From Paenibacillus jilunlii (GTDB lineage Bacteria > Bacillota > Bacilli > Paenibacillales > Paenibacillaceae): a stretch of DNA of 64,000 bases. Shown here in pieces: positions 44,906-54,791 of this stretch. The position numbers and the translations under genes were made by a program. The notes under the pieces were generated by a model. That model had not been told where the DNA came from, made no database searches, and saw only the letters and a list, made by a program, of their open reading frames with translations. Position 1 is the first letter of the stretch. Each line of letters starts with the position of its first letter. The stretch is taken from the NCBI RefSeq assembly GCF_900102965.1, contig NZ_FNGM01000003.1, forward strand, positions 354,945 to 418,944, in the 5' to 3' direction.

Positions 44906-47548
44906 CTAATTTGCTGTTGTACGTACCGTGACTGGACTGGAATTATCTCTTCTGCCGACAGATTTGATGACTAGATTATATTGGAGCTCCGGGTTCAAAT
45001 GCTCGATAACGATGCTGTATTGCGATGTTCCCGGTTTTACCGGCACATAGATGCTCCAATGTTTACTGATTTTGTCATTTTGCTCATAAATACGGAATCC
45101 TCTTATCTGTTCTTTGCTGGTGACAGGCGTCTTCCAGGTCAGAGTGGCCTTGGTCTCTTGAAGTTTAACCTTGGCCTCTTCCACAGGAGCCGGTTTGGTG
45201 TCCGTCCGTTTGATGCCGTAATGGTCATATACTTTTAGCCCGTTTTTTCCGTATCCGGTTTTTCCTTCATCTTCCACAGCTGCCGTATAGGCATCCAAGC
45301 TCAGAATTTGATCGGAAACCGACACATCGGTAAACATTTTTTTCTCCGGCTGCTTATTGACCGCTGCAAAAAAGTCATCATACGATTCGTTTTTGTAATA
45401 AAACTTGTTTCCAAACGCATTGGACATCAGATATACCGTTCCCTGAGGGTTAACAATGTTGCCTGCTCCATCCTTCTCCAGCTTTTTCGGATCTATAACC
45501 TTATCCCCATACATCTGGAAAGAACGCATATACATATGATCATGAGCCTCAAACACCATATCAATGCCAAGCTCGTCAAAGACCGGAATCAGATTTTTCC
45601 TGTAAAATTTAACGCGGTCCCCTTCCCATTGTGCGGAATTATCGCCGGCTGCGTAGGGCGCCTTGTGAAATGCAACGAATTTCCACTTCTTATCAGACTT
45701 GGCGACCGTATTCCGCATCCAATCGATCTGGTTCCAAAACTGCTCATGCTTCTCGTCATCCCAGTTGACAGAGCCATCCTCGTTCAGCTTGCCGTCGAAT
45801 TGCGAGTTATACACCATGTATAGGGCGTCACCGTATTCAAAAGAATAGACTGAGCCGTCATGCGTTGCTTCCACCACCTTGCGGGGCAGATTGAAATGGT
45901 TGTAAAAGTTGTTGTTCGGCGTGGTTTCATCCCCGTCCCAATCTGCCACCTCATGTCCGCCCAGCACGGGAACGAAGGGTACCTTCATCAGAGGCGCTTG
46001 CGCAAGTCCGAGCATCCACTGCCACTGTTCCTCCAGGTCACCGTTATCGACCAAATCACCGGCATTTATCAGAAATTTGGGGTTGCCGATATGTTCGTAG
46101 GCTTTGTTGAAGGTATCTGCCCAAGGTTCAAAACCCGATTTGCCCGAAGCCTGCGAATCGGAGCCGACTATAAAGTGATAAGGCTGAGGGGCCGCAGCAT
46201 CAGTCTCAAAGGACCCGATGGCGCTCCAAACCGAACCGTCACCCACTCTGAATACATATTGGGTGCCAGGCTTTAATCCAATCGCGGTTGCTTTATGGCT
46301 GTAAAAATTTTTCTTCTTTCCGGTTGTTCTGTCGCTCTTGGTCATATAGGTCGAGATTTTCTCGGCGGTTCCGGTGAATTCGAGAACCCCCTCCTCCGGA
46401 AACCCGTTTCCGGTTCCACCTGCAGCTTCGGCAGTCTGGACTCGCGTCTCCGCTGGGGTATCCGTGTACCAGGCAAACGCCATACTTGTTTTGGTATCAC
46501 CGTTGAATGCCATGTTGATAAGCTTAGGCTGAGACGCAGAGGGCTCGGTCGTAAAGCTCCATTCAATATTGCGGATCAATGGGGAGCCGTCTATTCCTTG
46601 GACCGATGTTTTGGGGACAAAAACGCTGTACACGGTACCTTGATCCAGCCCGCCGTGCCCGATGCGTAAGGTCGATTGGTTGACGACTCCGGCTGTAAGG
46701 TTGGGAACAGGCTGGTTCCGGTCATTTCGAATCGTGATGGCCTGTTGATCCATGAGGGTTATCGATTTGTTGAATTTAATCTCAACCGGAGCCGTCACGG
46801 ATACTTTCTCAGCTCCAGCTCCAGGAGTATGTGACTTGTCAATTGTCGGCGTCATGGGTGTTTTACCAGGAATCAGGTCCCCGGTCACGCGAATGTTCCG
46901 GATTTTACTGGACCCACCGCCGCCGATTCCTTTCGGATTGTCTTTGGAGTTCGTTGCCGTATTAGAATTGACCAGCCAGCGGATATACAGCAGTTCCTTG
47001 TCGTCTGCATCCGGGATGGGCAGCTTGCTCAGCTTGCAGGACTGCCCCGGGCAGCTGTAGCTCGAAACTGTCTTCATCTGAACGGTACCTCCCGGTACGT
47101 CGGTCCAGACTTTCCGGTCCGTACTGACCTGTACTTTGAAATCGTTAGGACCTGAACCGGAGGAGCTTTGTTCCGATGATAATCTGATATTCTTGTAGGC
47201 AAACGTAGAAATGGTTGCCAGCCAATACTTCTTGCCCTCGCCTTTGTCCCAGCCCTGATAGCTGATGTCTTTGGCTTTGCTGTCGAAATTTTCGAAATAA
47301 CCTCCAACCTGTTCAAGGCTTGAGGAAGATGCATACTCGCCTCCGGTGGCCGGATGGCTTCCTGCTTCTCCCTTATTGGTGAAAACCCAGTCGGCAATTA
47401 CGATTTCGGCAGCAGCGGCTTGCTTGGGATTACCCGTCATGGGATCGGCTTGAGAGTCTGCGGGGAATGACCAGGGGATCAGCAGGAGTACCAAGAACAT
47501 AAAGAACAGTTGCTTCGGATTACTTCCTCTTTTTTTCTGAATACGCAT
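44906..47548 (-). CDS. Secreted multidomain metallophosphoesterase (purple acid phosphatase type)
   Basis: 880 residues with a signal peptide (LFFMFLVLLLIPWSFPADSQA). Order: an N-terminal carbohydrate-binding-like beta domain (KKYWLATISTFAYKNIRLSSEQ), an SbsA-type Ig-like domain (VTAPVEIKFNKSI, GTVYSVFVPKTSVQGIDGSP), an FN3-like domain (MAFAWYTDTPAETRVQT), the metallophosphatase core (FIVGSDSQASG, INAGDLVDNGD, PVLGGHEVAD, FEAHDHMYMR), then a C-terminal FN3. The GD, GGHE and HDH motifs are the metal ligands. It probably releases phosphate outside the cell. AAAGGGG precedes the ATG. It stands alone between two terminators. Confidence 0.9.
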   Translation of the reverse strand: MRIQKKRGSNPKQLFFMFLVLLLIPWSFPADSQADPMTGNPKQAAAAEIVIADWVFTNKGEAGSHPATGGEYASSSSLEQVGGYFENFDSKAKDISYQGWDKGEGKKYWLATISTFAYKNIRLSSEQSSSGSGPNDFKVQVSTDRKVWTDVPGGTVQMKTVSSYSCPGQSCKLSKLPIPDADDKELLYIRWLVNSNTATNSKDNPKGIGGGGSSKIRNIRVTGDLIPGKTPMTPTIDKSHTPGAGAEKVSVTAPVEIKFNKSITLMDQQAITIRNDRNQPVPNLTAGVVNQSTLRIGHGGLDQGTVYSVFVPKTSVQGIDGSPLIRNIEWSFTTEPSASQPKLINMAFNGDTKTSMAFAWYTDTPAETRVQTAEAAGGTGNGFPEEGVLEFTGTAEKISTYMTKSDRTTGKKKNFYSHKATAIGLKPGTQYVFRVGDGSVWSAIGSFETDAAAPQPYHFIVGSDSQASGKSGFEPWADTFNKAYEHIGNPKFLINAGDLVDNGDLEEQWQWMLGLAQAPLMKVPFVPVLGGHEVADWDGDETTPNNNFYNHFNLPRKVVEATHDGSVYSFEYGDALYMVYNSQFDGKLNEDGSVNWDDEKHEQFWNQIDWMRNTVAKSDKKWKFVAFHKAPYAAGDNSAQWEGDRVKFYRKNLIPVFDELGIDMVFEAHDHMYMRSFQMYGDKVIDPKKLEKDGAGNIVNPQGTVYLMSNAFGNKFYYKNESYDDFFAAVNKQPEKKMFTDVSVSDQILSLDAYTAAVEDEGKTGYGKNGLKVYDHYGIKRTDTKPAPVEEAKVKLQETKATLTWKTPVTSKEQIRGFRIYEQNDKISKHWSIYVPVKPGTSQYSIVIEHLNPELQYNLVIKSVGRRDNSSPVTVRTTAN

Positions 47549-47743
47549 GGTTTGTGTAGCCCCTTTCCCGTTCTAATGAACGGATATGCTTGAGGATTCA
47601 TTAAGAATCCCGCTACTTGAATATATCCCATGCCCGCCTCACGATTCTCAGGGAATCTTACTGAAAACCTGCCATTTTCAACATATATTGCTGTTATTAT
47701 CCTGCGAAGATGGATGAAGTTCATACATGTAAGCCAAAGGGCT

Positions 47744-47776
47744 AAAAAAAAGCGCATAGCAGCCGCTATACGCTTT
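47744..47776 (-). terminator. Terminator of the amino acid ABC operon
   Basis: On the minus strand AAGCGTATAGC (47776-47766), ggct, GCTATGCGCTT (47761-47751) then eight T. It ends the operon and stands upstream of the metallophosphoesterase gene. The 241-base gap 47549-47789 holds nothing else I can name. Confidence 0.85.
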
Positions 47777-47789
47777 CCTAACCCTCTAT

Positions 47790-48533
47790 TTAATCCTGAT
47801 TCAAAAACGTCCGGGTCCGCTCCAGCCTCGGGCTGCCAAAGATCTGCTCCGGTGTTCCCGATTCGGCGATTTCCCCGTCGGCCATGAATAATATGCGGTC
47901 GGCCACATCGCGGGCGAAGTTCATCTCATGTGTGACGATAATCATCGTCATGTTCTCCTCCGCAAGCTGGCGGATGACACGCAGCACTTCACCGGTCAGC
48001 TCGGGATCAAGCGCCGACGTCGGCTCGTCAAACAGCAGGATGTCCGGGTTCAGCATCAGCGCTCTGGCGATGGCTACCCGCTGCTTCTGCCCGCCCGACA
48101 GCATAGATGGGTATACGTCCGCCTTATCGGACAGGCCCACCTTGGAGAGCAGTTCCTTGCTTTTGGCGGCAATCTCCTGAGGGTTCCCCCGCTTTAGTGT
48201 TCTGGGAGCAAGTTCCAGATTTCCCTGTACGCTGAGGTGGGGGAACAGATTAAAGTGCTGAAACACCATGCCCATCGACGCGGTAATCTCCTTTATGTCT
48301 GCATTGCCGGCATATTTGCCGTTCTCTACAAGCGGCTTGCCGTGGATAAGGATACTGCCTCCGCTAACTTCCTCCAGATGAACCAGACTGCGCAGCATCG
48401 TGCTTTTTCCTGAACCGGAGGGCCCGATCACCGCCACAACTTCGCCCGGGTTTACATCAAAGGTAATCTTTTTCAGCACATCGAGGCTGCCAAAAGATTT
48501 CTGCAATTGCCTAACTTCAATCATACTACTCAT
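47790..48533 (-). CDS. Polar amino acid ABC transporter ATPase (GlnQ/TcyC type)
   Basis: 247 residues with all ABC motifs: Walker [14 protein letters not shown]-loop [12 protein letters not shown], signature [15 protein letters not shown], Walker [15 protein letters not shown], and the switch His in VTHEMNFA. Length and wording are those of GlnQ-like importers of glutamine, cystine or basic amino acids. It is the last gene of a three-gene operon with permease and binding protein. The ATG at 48533 has AAGGA 12-13 bases upstream; the ATG three codons later is also possible. Confidence 0.93.
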   Translation of the reverse strand: MSSMIEVRQLQKSFGSLDVLKKITFDVNPGEVVAVIGPSGSGKSTMLRSLVHLEEVSGGSILIHGKPLVENGKYAGNADIKEITASMGMVFQHFNLFPHLSVQGNLELAPRTLKRGNPQEIAAKSKELLSKVGLSDKADVYPSMLSGGQKQRVAIARALMLNPDILLFDEPTSALDPELTGEVLRVIRQLAEENMTMIIVTHEMNFARDVADRILFMADGEIAESGTPEQIFGSPRLERTRTFLNQD

Positions 48534-48548
48534 AGTTGGACAGTCCTT

Positions 48549-49208
48549 CTACTCAAATTTGAAACGTTTCTCCAGTGCCTTGAAGAACAGCGTCAGTATC
48601 AGTGTCATCAGCAAATAAATAACACCGGCTACTACAAATGGGGTTACCGTAAAATCACGGTTCACCGCCGTCTTCGCGTAATTCAGCAGCTCCGGTACGG
48701 CTACAGCGTAGAGCAAAGCGGTGTCCTTGACCAGGGTGATGGACTCATTGGCTACCGCAGGCAGTGCAACCCGGAACATTTGGGCGAGAATCACCTTGCG
48801 CAGGGTTTGCCATTTGCTGAGCCCGAGAACCTTGGCGGCTTCATGTTGCCCTTTGTCAATTGACAGCAGCCCGCCGCGGAAAATCTCGGCAAAATAAGCC
48901 CCGTAATTCAGGATAAAACCAAGACTGGCCGCGACGAAGCGGTCCAACACCAGGTACTGCCCAATTACCGGAATCTGCGGCAGGCCGAAGCAGAAGAACA
49001 GCAGCTGCAGCAAAAGCGGGGTTCCGCGCATGACGTAAATATACGTGTGTGCGATCCAAGCCAGCGGCTTGATGGAACTCTTGGCCATCAGCGTGACCAG
49101 CATCCCGAGCGGAATGGACAGCACGATGACAATGAGGAACAGCAGGACGGTTGTCCGCGCGCCTTCCAGCATCGGTCCGGCAATTTTTATAATATAATCT
49201 ATATCCAT
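48549..49208 (-). CDS. Polar amino acid ABC transporter permease
   Basis: 219 residues with about five membrane segments. The His/Glu/Gln-type permease signature is clear: GTPLLLQLLFFCFGLPQI and the EAA loop HEAAKVLGLSKWQTLRKVIL. It forms the membrane channel, probably as a homodimer, since only one permease is present. It lies 15 bases before the ATPase gene and 29 bases behind the binding-protein gene. Confidence 0.93.
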   Translation of the reverse strand: MDIDYIIKIAGPMLEGARTTVLLFLIVIVLSIPLGMLVTLMAKSSIKPLAWIAHTYIYVMRGTPLLLQLLFFCFGLPQIPVIGQYLVLDRFVAASLGFILNYGAYFAEIFRGGLLSIDKGQHEAAKVLGLSKWQTLRKVILAQMFRVALPAVANESITLVKDTALLYAVAVPELLNYAKTAVNRDFTVTPFVVAGVIYLLMTLILTLFFKALEKRFKFE

Positions 49209-49237
49209 TTCTTCTACCGACTCCTAAAGGGAACTAT

Positions 49238-50008
49238 CTAGTTCAATACTTTATTCTCTCCAAACCACTTCGTAGAAATTTCAGCAGCCGTTCCATCACT
49301 GCTTAGTTCATCCAGAGCCTTCTGCAGCTTCTCCAGCAGCGCTTCATTGCCTTTCTTGATTCCGATACCGTATTGCTCAGGAGCCAGCGATTCATCCAGC
49401 AGCTTATAAGTGCCCTTCTCCTTGGACATATAATATCTTGCCACCACTTCGTCAATGACCACTCCATCCAGGCGTTTGGACTTCAGGTCTGTCAGGGCAA
49501 GCACATTATCCGGAAATTCGGATACGTTGGCAATCTTTGCTTTGAGCGGACTGGCATCCAGGGCATCGGCAGCGGACGACAGGCTTTGCAGTCCGACTTC
49601 TTTTCCGGCCAGATCATCCAGCTTCGCCAGCGCCGAATCCGCCAGCACGACTACTACCTGGCTGTTCTCCAGATAAGGCTTGGTAAACAACACCTTCTCC
49701 TTGCGCTCGTCCGTGATGGTGTAACCGTTCCATATCATATCAATGCGTCCGCTGTTCAGCTCCGATTCCTTGGCCGACCAGTCAATCGGCTGGAAGGTAA
49801 CCTCTTGGCCCATTTTCTCAGCCGCCGCTTTCGCATAATCAATGTCAAAACCGACAATTTCATTGTTGTCATCCCTAAAGCCCATTGGAGCAAACTTATC
49901 ATCAATACCGATCACCAGTTTGCCGTCATCCCCTTTTGAACTGGAGCAGCCTGCTATCACCGCAATTGCCATAACTACCAATAGAACCAATAACCCTTTT
50001 CTCTTCAT
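49238..50008 (-). CDS. Polar amino acid ABC transporter binding lipoprotein
   Basis: About 256 residues from the ATG at 50008, with GGGGGAG 8 bases upstream. The signal ends in a lipobox IAGC with Cys21. The family 3 binding fold follows: LVIGIDDKFAPMGFRDDNNEIVGFDIDYAKA, RIDMIWNGYTITDERKEKVLFTKPYL, and YGIGIKKGNEALLEKLQKAL. The amino acid is not certain; cystine or arginine are likely classes. It is first in the three-gene operon. A large inverted repeat at 50143-50179 lies in the upstream region. Confidence 0.92.
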   Translation of the reverse strand: MKRKGLLVLLVVMAIAVIAGCSSSKGDDGKLVIGIDDKFAPMGFRDDNNEIVGFDIDYAKAAAEKMGQEVTFQPIDWSAKESELNSGRIDMIWNGYTITDERKEKVLFTKPYLENSQVVVVLADSALAKLDDLAGKEVGLQSLSSAADALDASPLKAKIANVSEFPDNVLALTDLKSKRLDGVVIDEVVARYYMSKEKGTYKLLDESLAPEQYGIGIKKGNEALLEKLQKALDELSSDGTAAEISTKWFGENKVLN

Positions 50009-50142
50009 CTCTCTACTCCCCCTAGTAAATAACACAATATACCATGTGCTTTAGTTCGTTAACACGTTATCAGTTTATCATAATAACATATCATGTGAGT
50101 ATCGTCGATAGAGAAGAGAAATACTTCTGTGACAAACAAGTG

Positions 50143-50179
50143 GAAACGGGTACGTCCTTATAAGGACGGTACCCGTTTC
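50143..50179. repeat. Long inverted repeat upstream of the amino acid ABC operon
   Basis: GAAACGGGTAC at one end pairs with GTACCCGTTTC at the other, enclosing the palindrome GTCC-TTATAA-GGAC, with one bulged G. The stem is about 15 bp. It sits about 135 bases before the binding-protein start, either as a second terminator for the LysR transcript or as part of the operon's control region. Confidence 0.55.
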
Positions 50180-50229
50180 AGCGAGAAATAAAAGGTTAAT
50201 TTATAGCGCGAAGCATGTAAATTATATTT

Positions 50230-50269
50230 TTAAAAAGGCCATCGCCTGTGTATTCAGGTCAGTGGCTTA
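50230..50269 (-). terminator. Terminator of the LysR gene
   Basis: On the minus strand AAGCCACTGACCTG pairs imperfectly with CAGGCGATGGCCTT and is followed by TTTAAAAATA. Its first arm shares an 18-base sequence with the hairpin at 59593-59625. Confidence 0.65.
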
Positions 50270-50275
50270 ATTCCT

Positions 50276-51154
50276 TTAATGCCTGATGGACTCAAAATAG
50301 TCTACGACGACCTCACGGAATTCCAGAGCAGCCCGCGAAATGTACCGGCTCTTGTGCGATAATAAAGCGATTTCCCGCACCAGATCTTGGTCTTCTACTT
50401 CGAGATAGTGAATTTGTTCCCGCGAATTCCTTGCCGTGCCTGGGATGAAGGCAATGCCAATTTCGGCTTCCACAAAAGCGGTGAGCCTTGCAGGTTCATC
50501 TCCTTCGTACACATATTGGGGGACAAATCCAACAGATTGGCATACAGAGTCTACTAAATCGCGTGTACCGTAACCTTTCTTTACACCGACAAACCATTCA
50601 TCCTTTAGTTCGATCAAGGCAATGCTCTTTCGATTGGCCAGGTGATGCCCCTTGGGGACAGCAAGAAGGATCGGGTCGATACATACGATTTGACATTCGA
50701 TATCTTCCCCTTGTACAGCAGGTGAGGACAAGCAGAAATCGACCTCTCCTCTATGGAGAAGCGTAACCATTTCCTGCGTGGCAAGCATTTGTACATGAAA
50801 ATGGATGTTAGGCATCTTTTTCCGAAACTCCCTAAGGATATTAGGCAGTGTGCTTGCGGCGGTCACCGCCAATTCGAGTGTGCTATGTTCCAGGCTGGAC
50901 AGGTCCATAAGCTCCTGCTTCCCCTGTTCCAATTCAAACAAAGCCCTTTCCGCCCGGTGTAGGAATTTGCTTCCGAACTCGTTCAACCGCAGATTTCTCC
51001 CTGTTCGATCAAAAAGCGGGACCCCCAGGTCCTCTTCCAAGCGTTGAATCGTTTTGCTCAGCGAGGATTGGGTAACGTGCAGACTTCGTGCAGCTTCAGT
51101 CACATGTTCCAAACGGGCTACCGCGATAAAATATTGCAATTGAAGAAGTTCCAT
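50276..51154 (-). CDS. LysR-family transcriptional regulator
   Basis: About 292 residues from the ATG at 51154 (MELLQLQYFIAVARLEHVTE), behind AGGGGTGTGGG. The winged helix is ARSLHVTQSSLSKTIQRLEE, DLGVPLFDRTGRNLRLNEFG. The effector domain follows (VDFCLSSPAVQGEDIECQIV, EAEIGIAFIPGTARN). It resembles the CynR/GltC-like branch. It is divergent from an MFS exporter across about 115 bases and probably controls it in response to the exported compound. Confidence 0.92.
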   Translation of the reverse strand: MELLQLQYFIAVARLEHVTEAARSLHVTQSSLSKTIQRLEEDLGVPLFDRTGRNLRLNEFGSKFLHRAERALFELEQGKQELMDLSSLEHSTLELAVTAASTLPNILREFRKKMPNIHFHVQMLATQEMVTLLHRGEVDFCLSSPAVQGEDIECQIVCIDPILLAVPKGHHLANRKSIALIELKDEWFVGVKKGYGTRDLVDSVCQSVGFVPQYVYEGDEPARLTAFVEAEIGIAFIPGTARNSREQIHYLEVEDQDLVREIALLSHKSRYISRAALEFREVVVDYFESIRH

Positions 51155-51269
51155 TTCCCACACCCCTTTCATTCCTCTGTGTCTATGAAATCATAACATA
51201 GAATGCGTTGGAGTGAATGGATTAATTCAAGTATGATATCATTAAAACACTTTGGGGGGAGCTCAAAAA

Positions 51270-52655
51270 ATGAATGCACGCAGCTGGTGGCTGATGATTT
51301 CGGTTGGACTGGGGATACTGTTGAACCCATTAAATTCTTCGATGGTTTCTGTTGCGATTCCAAGGCTGCAACATGTGTTCCAACTTGGCTTTACTGATGT
51401 TTCTTGGGTTATTTTTTCGTTCTACATTTCTAGTGCTATCGCCCAACCCGTCATGGGAAAGGCAAGTGATTTATGGGGCCGCAGGAAGATATTTCTTACG
51501 GGGCTTTTGGTAACCTTCGTTGCCTCTTTATTAGCACCACTATCACCAAACTTTGGGTGGCTTATTGTATTCCGTAGTGTCCAATCTATCGGAACAAGCA
51601 TGATGGTTGCAGTTGGAATGGCCATTGTGCGAATTCATATTACCGAGAAGCAAGCCACTGCGCTGTCTGTTTTATCCATATTTCTATCCGGTGCAGCAGC
51701 AATTGGCCCTTTTATTGGCGGGGTCTTTATTCACTGGTGGAATTGGCATGCTATCTTTCTCGTTAATATTCCATTTATAGCTGCGAGTTTCATATTAGCT
51801 TGGCGGACAATTCCTAAGGACGAACTACCAGCATCCGTTCAACGCAACATGTCCTTTCGTAAAATGATGAACACGATTGATGTGCCAGGTATCCTGCTTT
51901 TTACAGTGGGTCTGGTTGCCCTGTTAGTAGGAGTACTGTCCGCAAAATCATCTGGTCATGTTTCTTTATTACATGTCATTGTCGGACTGATTGGTCTCAT
52001 GCTGCTTTTGGCTTTTGTAAGATATGAGCTGAAAATTTCGTCACCCTTTATTCCTTTGCGCACATTCGCCAGATATCCTGCGATGACTTGGGTCAATGTT
52101 CAATTCATGCTCGTTAACGTTCTTTTTTACTCGGTATTTTTCGGGATTCCTTCCTACTTGCAAACGGTACGTCATGTCAGCGAATTTCATACAGGGATTC
52201 TTATGTTAAGTTTAGGGTTGTGTTCGCTCGTTGTTTCTCCGCTCGCAGGGCGGTGGATCGATAAATCCGGACCGGGGCCGGCATTGTTCGTGTCGGCAAT
52301 TCTAATGACAATCGGGTCTGTGTGGATTGTGAGTCTGACTCACCATTCGCCGGTTATCAGTGTATGTTTGGCGCTGGCTGTTTTTGGAGTTAGCAACGGG
52401 TTGAACAATGTTGGTATGCAAGCGGCCTTGTTCCAAAGTTCTCCGAAGGAAATTATCGGTGTAGCATCGGGATTGTTTAGTACATCAAGATATTTGGGCA
52501 CCATCCTCTCCTCATTGTTGATAGGCATTGTCATGGGAGGTAAATTCAGCTTCGGGGGATTTAGGGTGCTTGGGATGATCCTCACGGCAATCGCTTTATC
52601 CTTGGTGTTCATGAGCCGGCGTCTCCGGGAGTCCGGGCAATTCCAAGAGTCGTAG
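51270..52655 (+). CDS. MFS drug transporter, DHA2-like (14 segments)
   Basis: About 461 residues from the ATG at 51270, with GGGGGGAG 8 bases upstream. About 14 hydrophobic segments. Motifs: LLNPLNSSMVSVAIPRLQ, MGKASDLWGRRKIFLTGLL (motif A), SGAAAIGPFIGGVFIHWWNW (motif C region). This is the QacA/TetA(L)-like group, which exports drugs or ions against protons. It is divergent from the LysR regulator, the likely controller. The substrate is unknown. Confidence 0.92.
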   Translation: MNARSWWLMISVGLGILLNPLNSSMVSVAIPRLQHVFQLGFTDVSWVIFSFYISSAIAQPVMGKASDLWGRRKIFLTGLLVTFVASLLAPLSPNFGWLIVFRSVQSIGTSMMVAVGMAIVRIHITEKQATALSVLSIFLSGAAAIGPFIGGVFIHWWNWHAIFLVNIPFIAASFILAWRTIPKDELPASVQRNMSFRKMMNTIDVPGILLFTVGLVALLVGVLSAKSSGHVSLLHVIVGLIGLMLLLAFVRYELKISSPFIPLRTFARYPAMTWVNVQFMLVNVLFYSVFFGIPSYLQTVRHVSEFHTGILMLSLGLCSLVVSPLAGRWIDKSGPGPALFVSAILMTIGSVWIVSLTHHSPVISVCLALAVFGVSNGLNNVGMQAALFQSSPKEIIGVASGLFSTSRYLGTILSSLLIGIVMGGKFSFGGFRVLGMILTAIALSLVFMSRRLRESGQFQES

Positions 52656-52689
52656 GATTACCAAGTCGGCCGCTACCGCTTTTTCATAA

Positions 52690-53670
52690 TCAGTCCGTCT
52701 TCTCCGCCGCCTGAATGGTTAAAACAACGTTGCCTTTCTTATGCCCCAGCTCTACATAGCGATGGGCTTCGGCGGCTTGCTCCAGAGGGTACCTGCGGTC
52801 GATCACCACACGCATCTTACCCGCTTCTATCAGTTCTTTTAGATACCTTAAGTCTTCCCCGGTCTCCTTCATAGTTCCTCCGAAAACCTTCTTACCGCTT
52901 GTCAAGTTAATCCATAACCCGCCAACAAGTACGCGAGGTTTTATGTGCAGAGCATGCAGGTATAGGCCACGGGCTGTCAGACGTTTGACGCATGCTGTGA
53001 ATGGGCTTTTCCCGACCGTATCGAAAATAATATCGTAGGCTGGCCCCTTATCCGTGAACTTCTCTTTTGTATAATCTATGACCCGGTCAGCTCCCAGCGA
53101 TTTCACCAACTCCACATTCGATGTGCTGCATACTCCAGTCACTTCCGCGCCGAAATGCTTGGCAAGCTGCACTGCATATGTTCCAACACTGCCTGAAGCA
53201 CCATACACGAGCACCCGGCAGCCGCGCTGGATGCTGCACTTCCGGAGAAATTGCAAAGCAGTATAAGCACCGACCGGAACCGCCGCCGCCTCCTCGAAAG
53301 TTATGTTCGCCGGCTTAAGGGCAACTGCTCCGTTCTCGGGCAAGCATTTGTATTCGGCATATGCACCGAAGCTATTTCCGCAGGCAGCGTAGACGGCATC
53401 CCCGGGCTTAAACCGGGTAACGCCACTGCCCGTCGATTCCACTACTCCTGCCAGCTCGAACCCGAGAATCTGAACACGGCGGGGTCTCCACAGACCGTTA
53501 AACAACCGGGCCAGGAAAGGTTTCGCTTTGCGTAAACGCCAATCCCCCGCTGCAGCGGTCGCCGCATAGACTTTAATCAGTATCTCATCGTCTTTCGGAA
53601 CCGGTTGGGGAACCTCCCGCAGTTGCAGCACATCCGGCGGCCCGTAGCGCTCGTATACGATCGCTTTCAT
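52690..53670 (-). CDS. MDR-family NAD(P)-dependent oxidoreductase (quinone reductase type)
   Basis: About 326 residues from the ATG at 53670 ([20 protein letters not shown]), behind GGAGGAGAAAAGG. The GroES-like domain lacks zinc-binding Cys, as in quinone reductases. The Rossmann loop is [20 protein letters not shown], and [21 protein letters not shown] follows. It reduces quinones or enones with NADPH in the cytoplasm. It lies 15 bases behind a DUF2306 membrane protein on the same strand and is probably cotranscribed with it. Confidence 0.92.
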   Translation of the reverse strand: MKAIVYERYGPPDVLQLREVPQPVPKDDEILIKVYAATAAAGDWRLRKAKPFLARLFNGLWRPRRVQILGFELAGVVESTGSGVTRFKPGDAVYAACGNSFGAYAEYKCLPENGAVALKPANITFEEAAAVPVGAYTALQFLRKCSIQRGCRVLVYGASGSVGTYAVQLAKHFGAEVTGVCSTSNVELVKSLGADRVIDYTKEKFTDKGPAYDIIFDTVGKSPFTACVKRLTARGLYLHALHIKPRVLVGGLWINLTSGKKVFGGTMKETGEDLRYLKELIEAGKMRVVIDRRYPLEQAAEAHRYVELGHKKGNVVLTIQAAEKTD

Positions 53671-53685
53671 CCTTTTCTCCTCCAT

Positions 53686-54624
53686 TCAGTTTACGTTATC
53701 CTGTTCCCGATGAGTTCTTAGAGTATGGACTGAGGCTGACCGTCTACGGATCACCCATTCGGCCACGGCGAGGTTGATCACCCAACCCGCACCCATCAAA
53801 AGCGCTTTGCTTAGTTCACTTGGCGGCCCAATGATCAATTCTCCGGCCGTTTGGGTCAGTACCTGTGTGCCCGCACCAAGCCCGATTGCATAGCTGCGCA
53901 TCATCCATGCCCGATGACCGGTCCAGTCGCCCCGCAGGATCATGGCAAAGCCAATAAGGATCGATATGACCATGCCCGACCCAAACAGGAGCCGCAATGC
54001 ATATAGCAGATCACCGCTGTCATCCGGGCGGGGATAGAACAAGGTCATCCACAAACCTGAAATCCCGACAATCAGGCCACATAGAACCAGTAAGCGTCCC
54101 GATATGCGGTGCCAGCCCGGCCTGCTCCGCCGGAAACCGGGTGCGAATTGGAACGGGCCGAGGATCGCATATATACTGGCGCTCAGAATATGCAGCACCA
54201 CTGGCAGAGGTGACGCAAAGAACCGTGCATTGGCTGGCGTGATTTCAGCATTGCGGACTAGCTCGGTTAGCCGAAATATGCCGGCAGCAACCGGAATAAC
54301 ACTTAGCATGAGAAGTGCAAAGACCAGCCATTTTCCCGGAATTTCTTTTCCCCCGGCTTTGATTGCCGAAGCGACAGAAGGATTGGCATGAACCTGATTG
54401 ACCGATACCAATGGGAGGCCGAGATCACGCAGTTTCCTCAGCAGGCCAAGCAATGCAGCCTGATCAGCCACGGGGCCTAAAAGTATGGTTGTTCCATCAT
54501 TCGCATGAGAGAGACTCATTCCCTCAAACCAGTCAGACCAGCGGGTATCAAGTTGCCCCTTGAAGCGGATTTCGTACAGATCCTGCTTGTGATGATCCTC
54601 TAAAGACATTTGTGTTTTACTCAT
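53686..54624 (-). CDS. DUF2306-family membrane protein with N-terminal soluble domain
   Basis: 312 residues. The first 95 residues are soluble (LYEIRFKGQLDTRWSDWFEG, DGTTILLGPVADQAALLGLL) and look like a small regulatory or BON/ACT-sized module. From about residue 98 there are roughly seven membrane segments of the DUF2306 type (HILSASIYAILGPFQFAPGF, HRISGRLLVLCGL, GHRAWMMRSYAIGLGAGTQV), with conserved His residues that could hold haem, though this is inference. AAGGAGG precedes the ATG. It is first in an operon with the MDR oxidoreductase, suggesting a shared redox role. Confidence 0.85.
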   Translation of the reverse strand: MSKTQMSLEDHHKQDLYEIRFKGQLDTRWSDWFEGMSLSHANDGTTILLGPVADQAALLGLLRKLRDLGLPLVSVNQVHANPSVASAIKAGGKEIPGKWLVFALLMLSVIPVAAGIFRLTELVRNAEITPANARFFASPLPVVLHILSASIYAILGPFQFAPGFRRSRPGWHRISGRLLVLCGLIVGISGLWMTLFYPRPDDSGDLLYALRLLFGSGMVISILIGFAMILRGDWTGHRAWMMRSYAIGLGAGTQVLTQTAGELIIGPPSELSKALLMGAGWVINLAVAEWVIRRRSASVHTLRTHREQDNVN

Positions 54625-54684
54625 GATAAGCCTCCTTAAGCACCTTCAGTTACTACAAGATACATGTTAGCATGGTGAGATGTC

Positions 54685-54702
54685 ATCACCACATATGGTG
54701 AT
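54685..54702. promoter_or_regulatory. Palindrome upstream of the DUF2306 operon
   Basis: ATCACCA-cata-TGGTGAT is a perfect 7+7 dyad, with a further AGGTGAT half-site 8 bases on. It lies 61-78 bases before the DUF2306 start and just beyond the LuxR gene's terminator. A bound regulator is likely, but not identified. Confidence 0.5.
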
Positions 54703-54740
54703 AAAGAGGTGATTTGCAATGGGATGGTTATAGCGGAGTT

Positions 54741-54775
54741 AAAAAAAAGCCCCGGCAAAAGGCCAGAGCGGGGTG
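54741..54775 (-). terminator. Terminator of the LuxR-type gene
   Basis: On the minus strand CCCCG, 15 bases, CGGGG is followed by CTTTTTTTT. It lies about 18 bases past the stop. Confidence 0.75.
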
Positions 54776-54791
54776 TTGATTCAGCTTGCTA

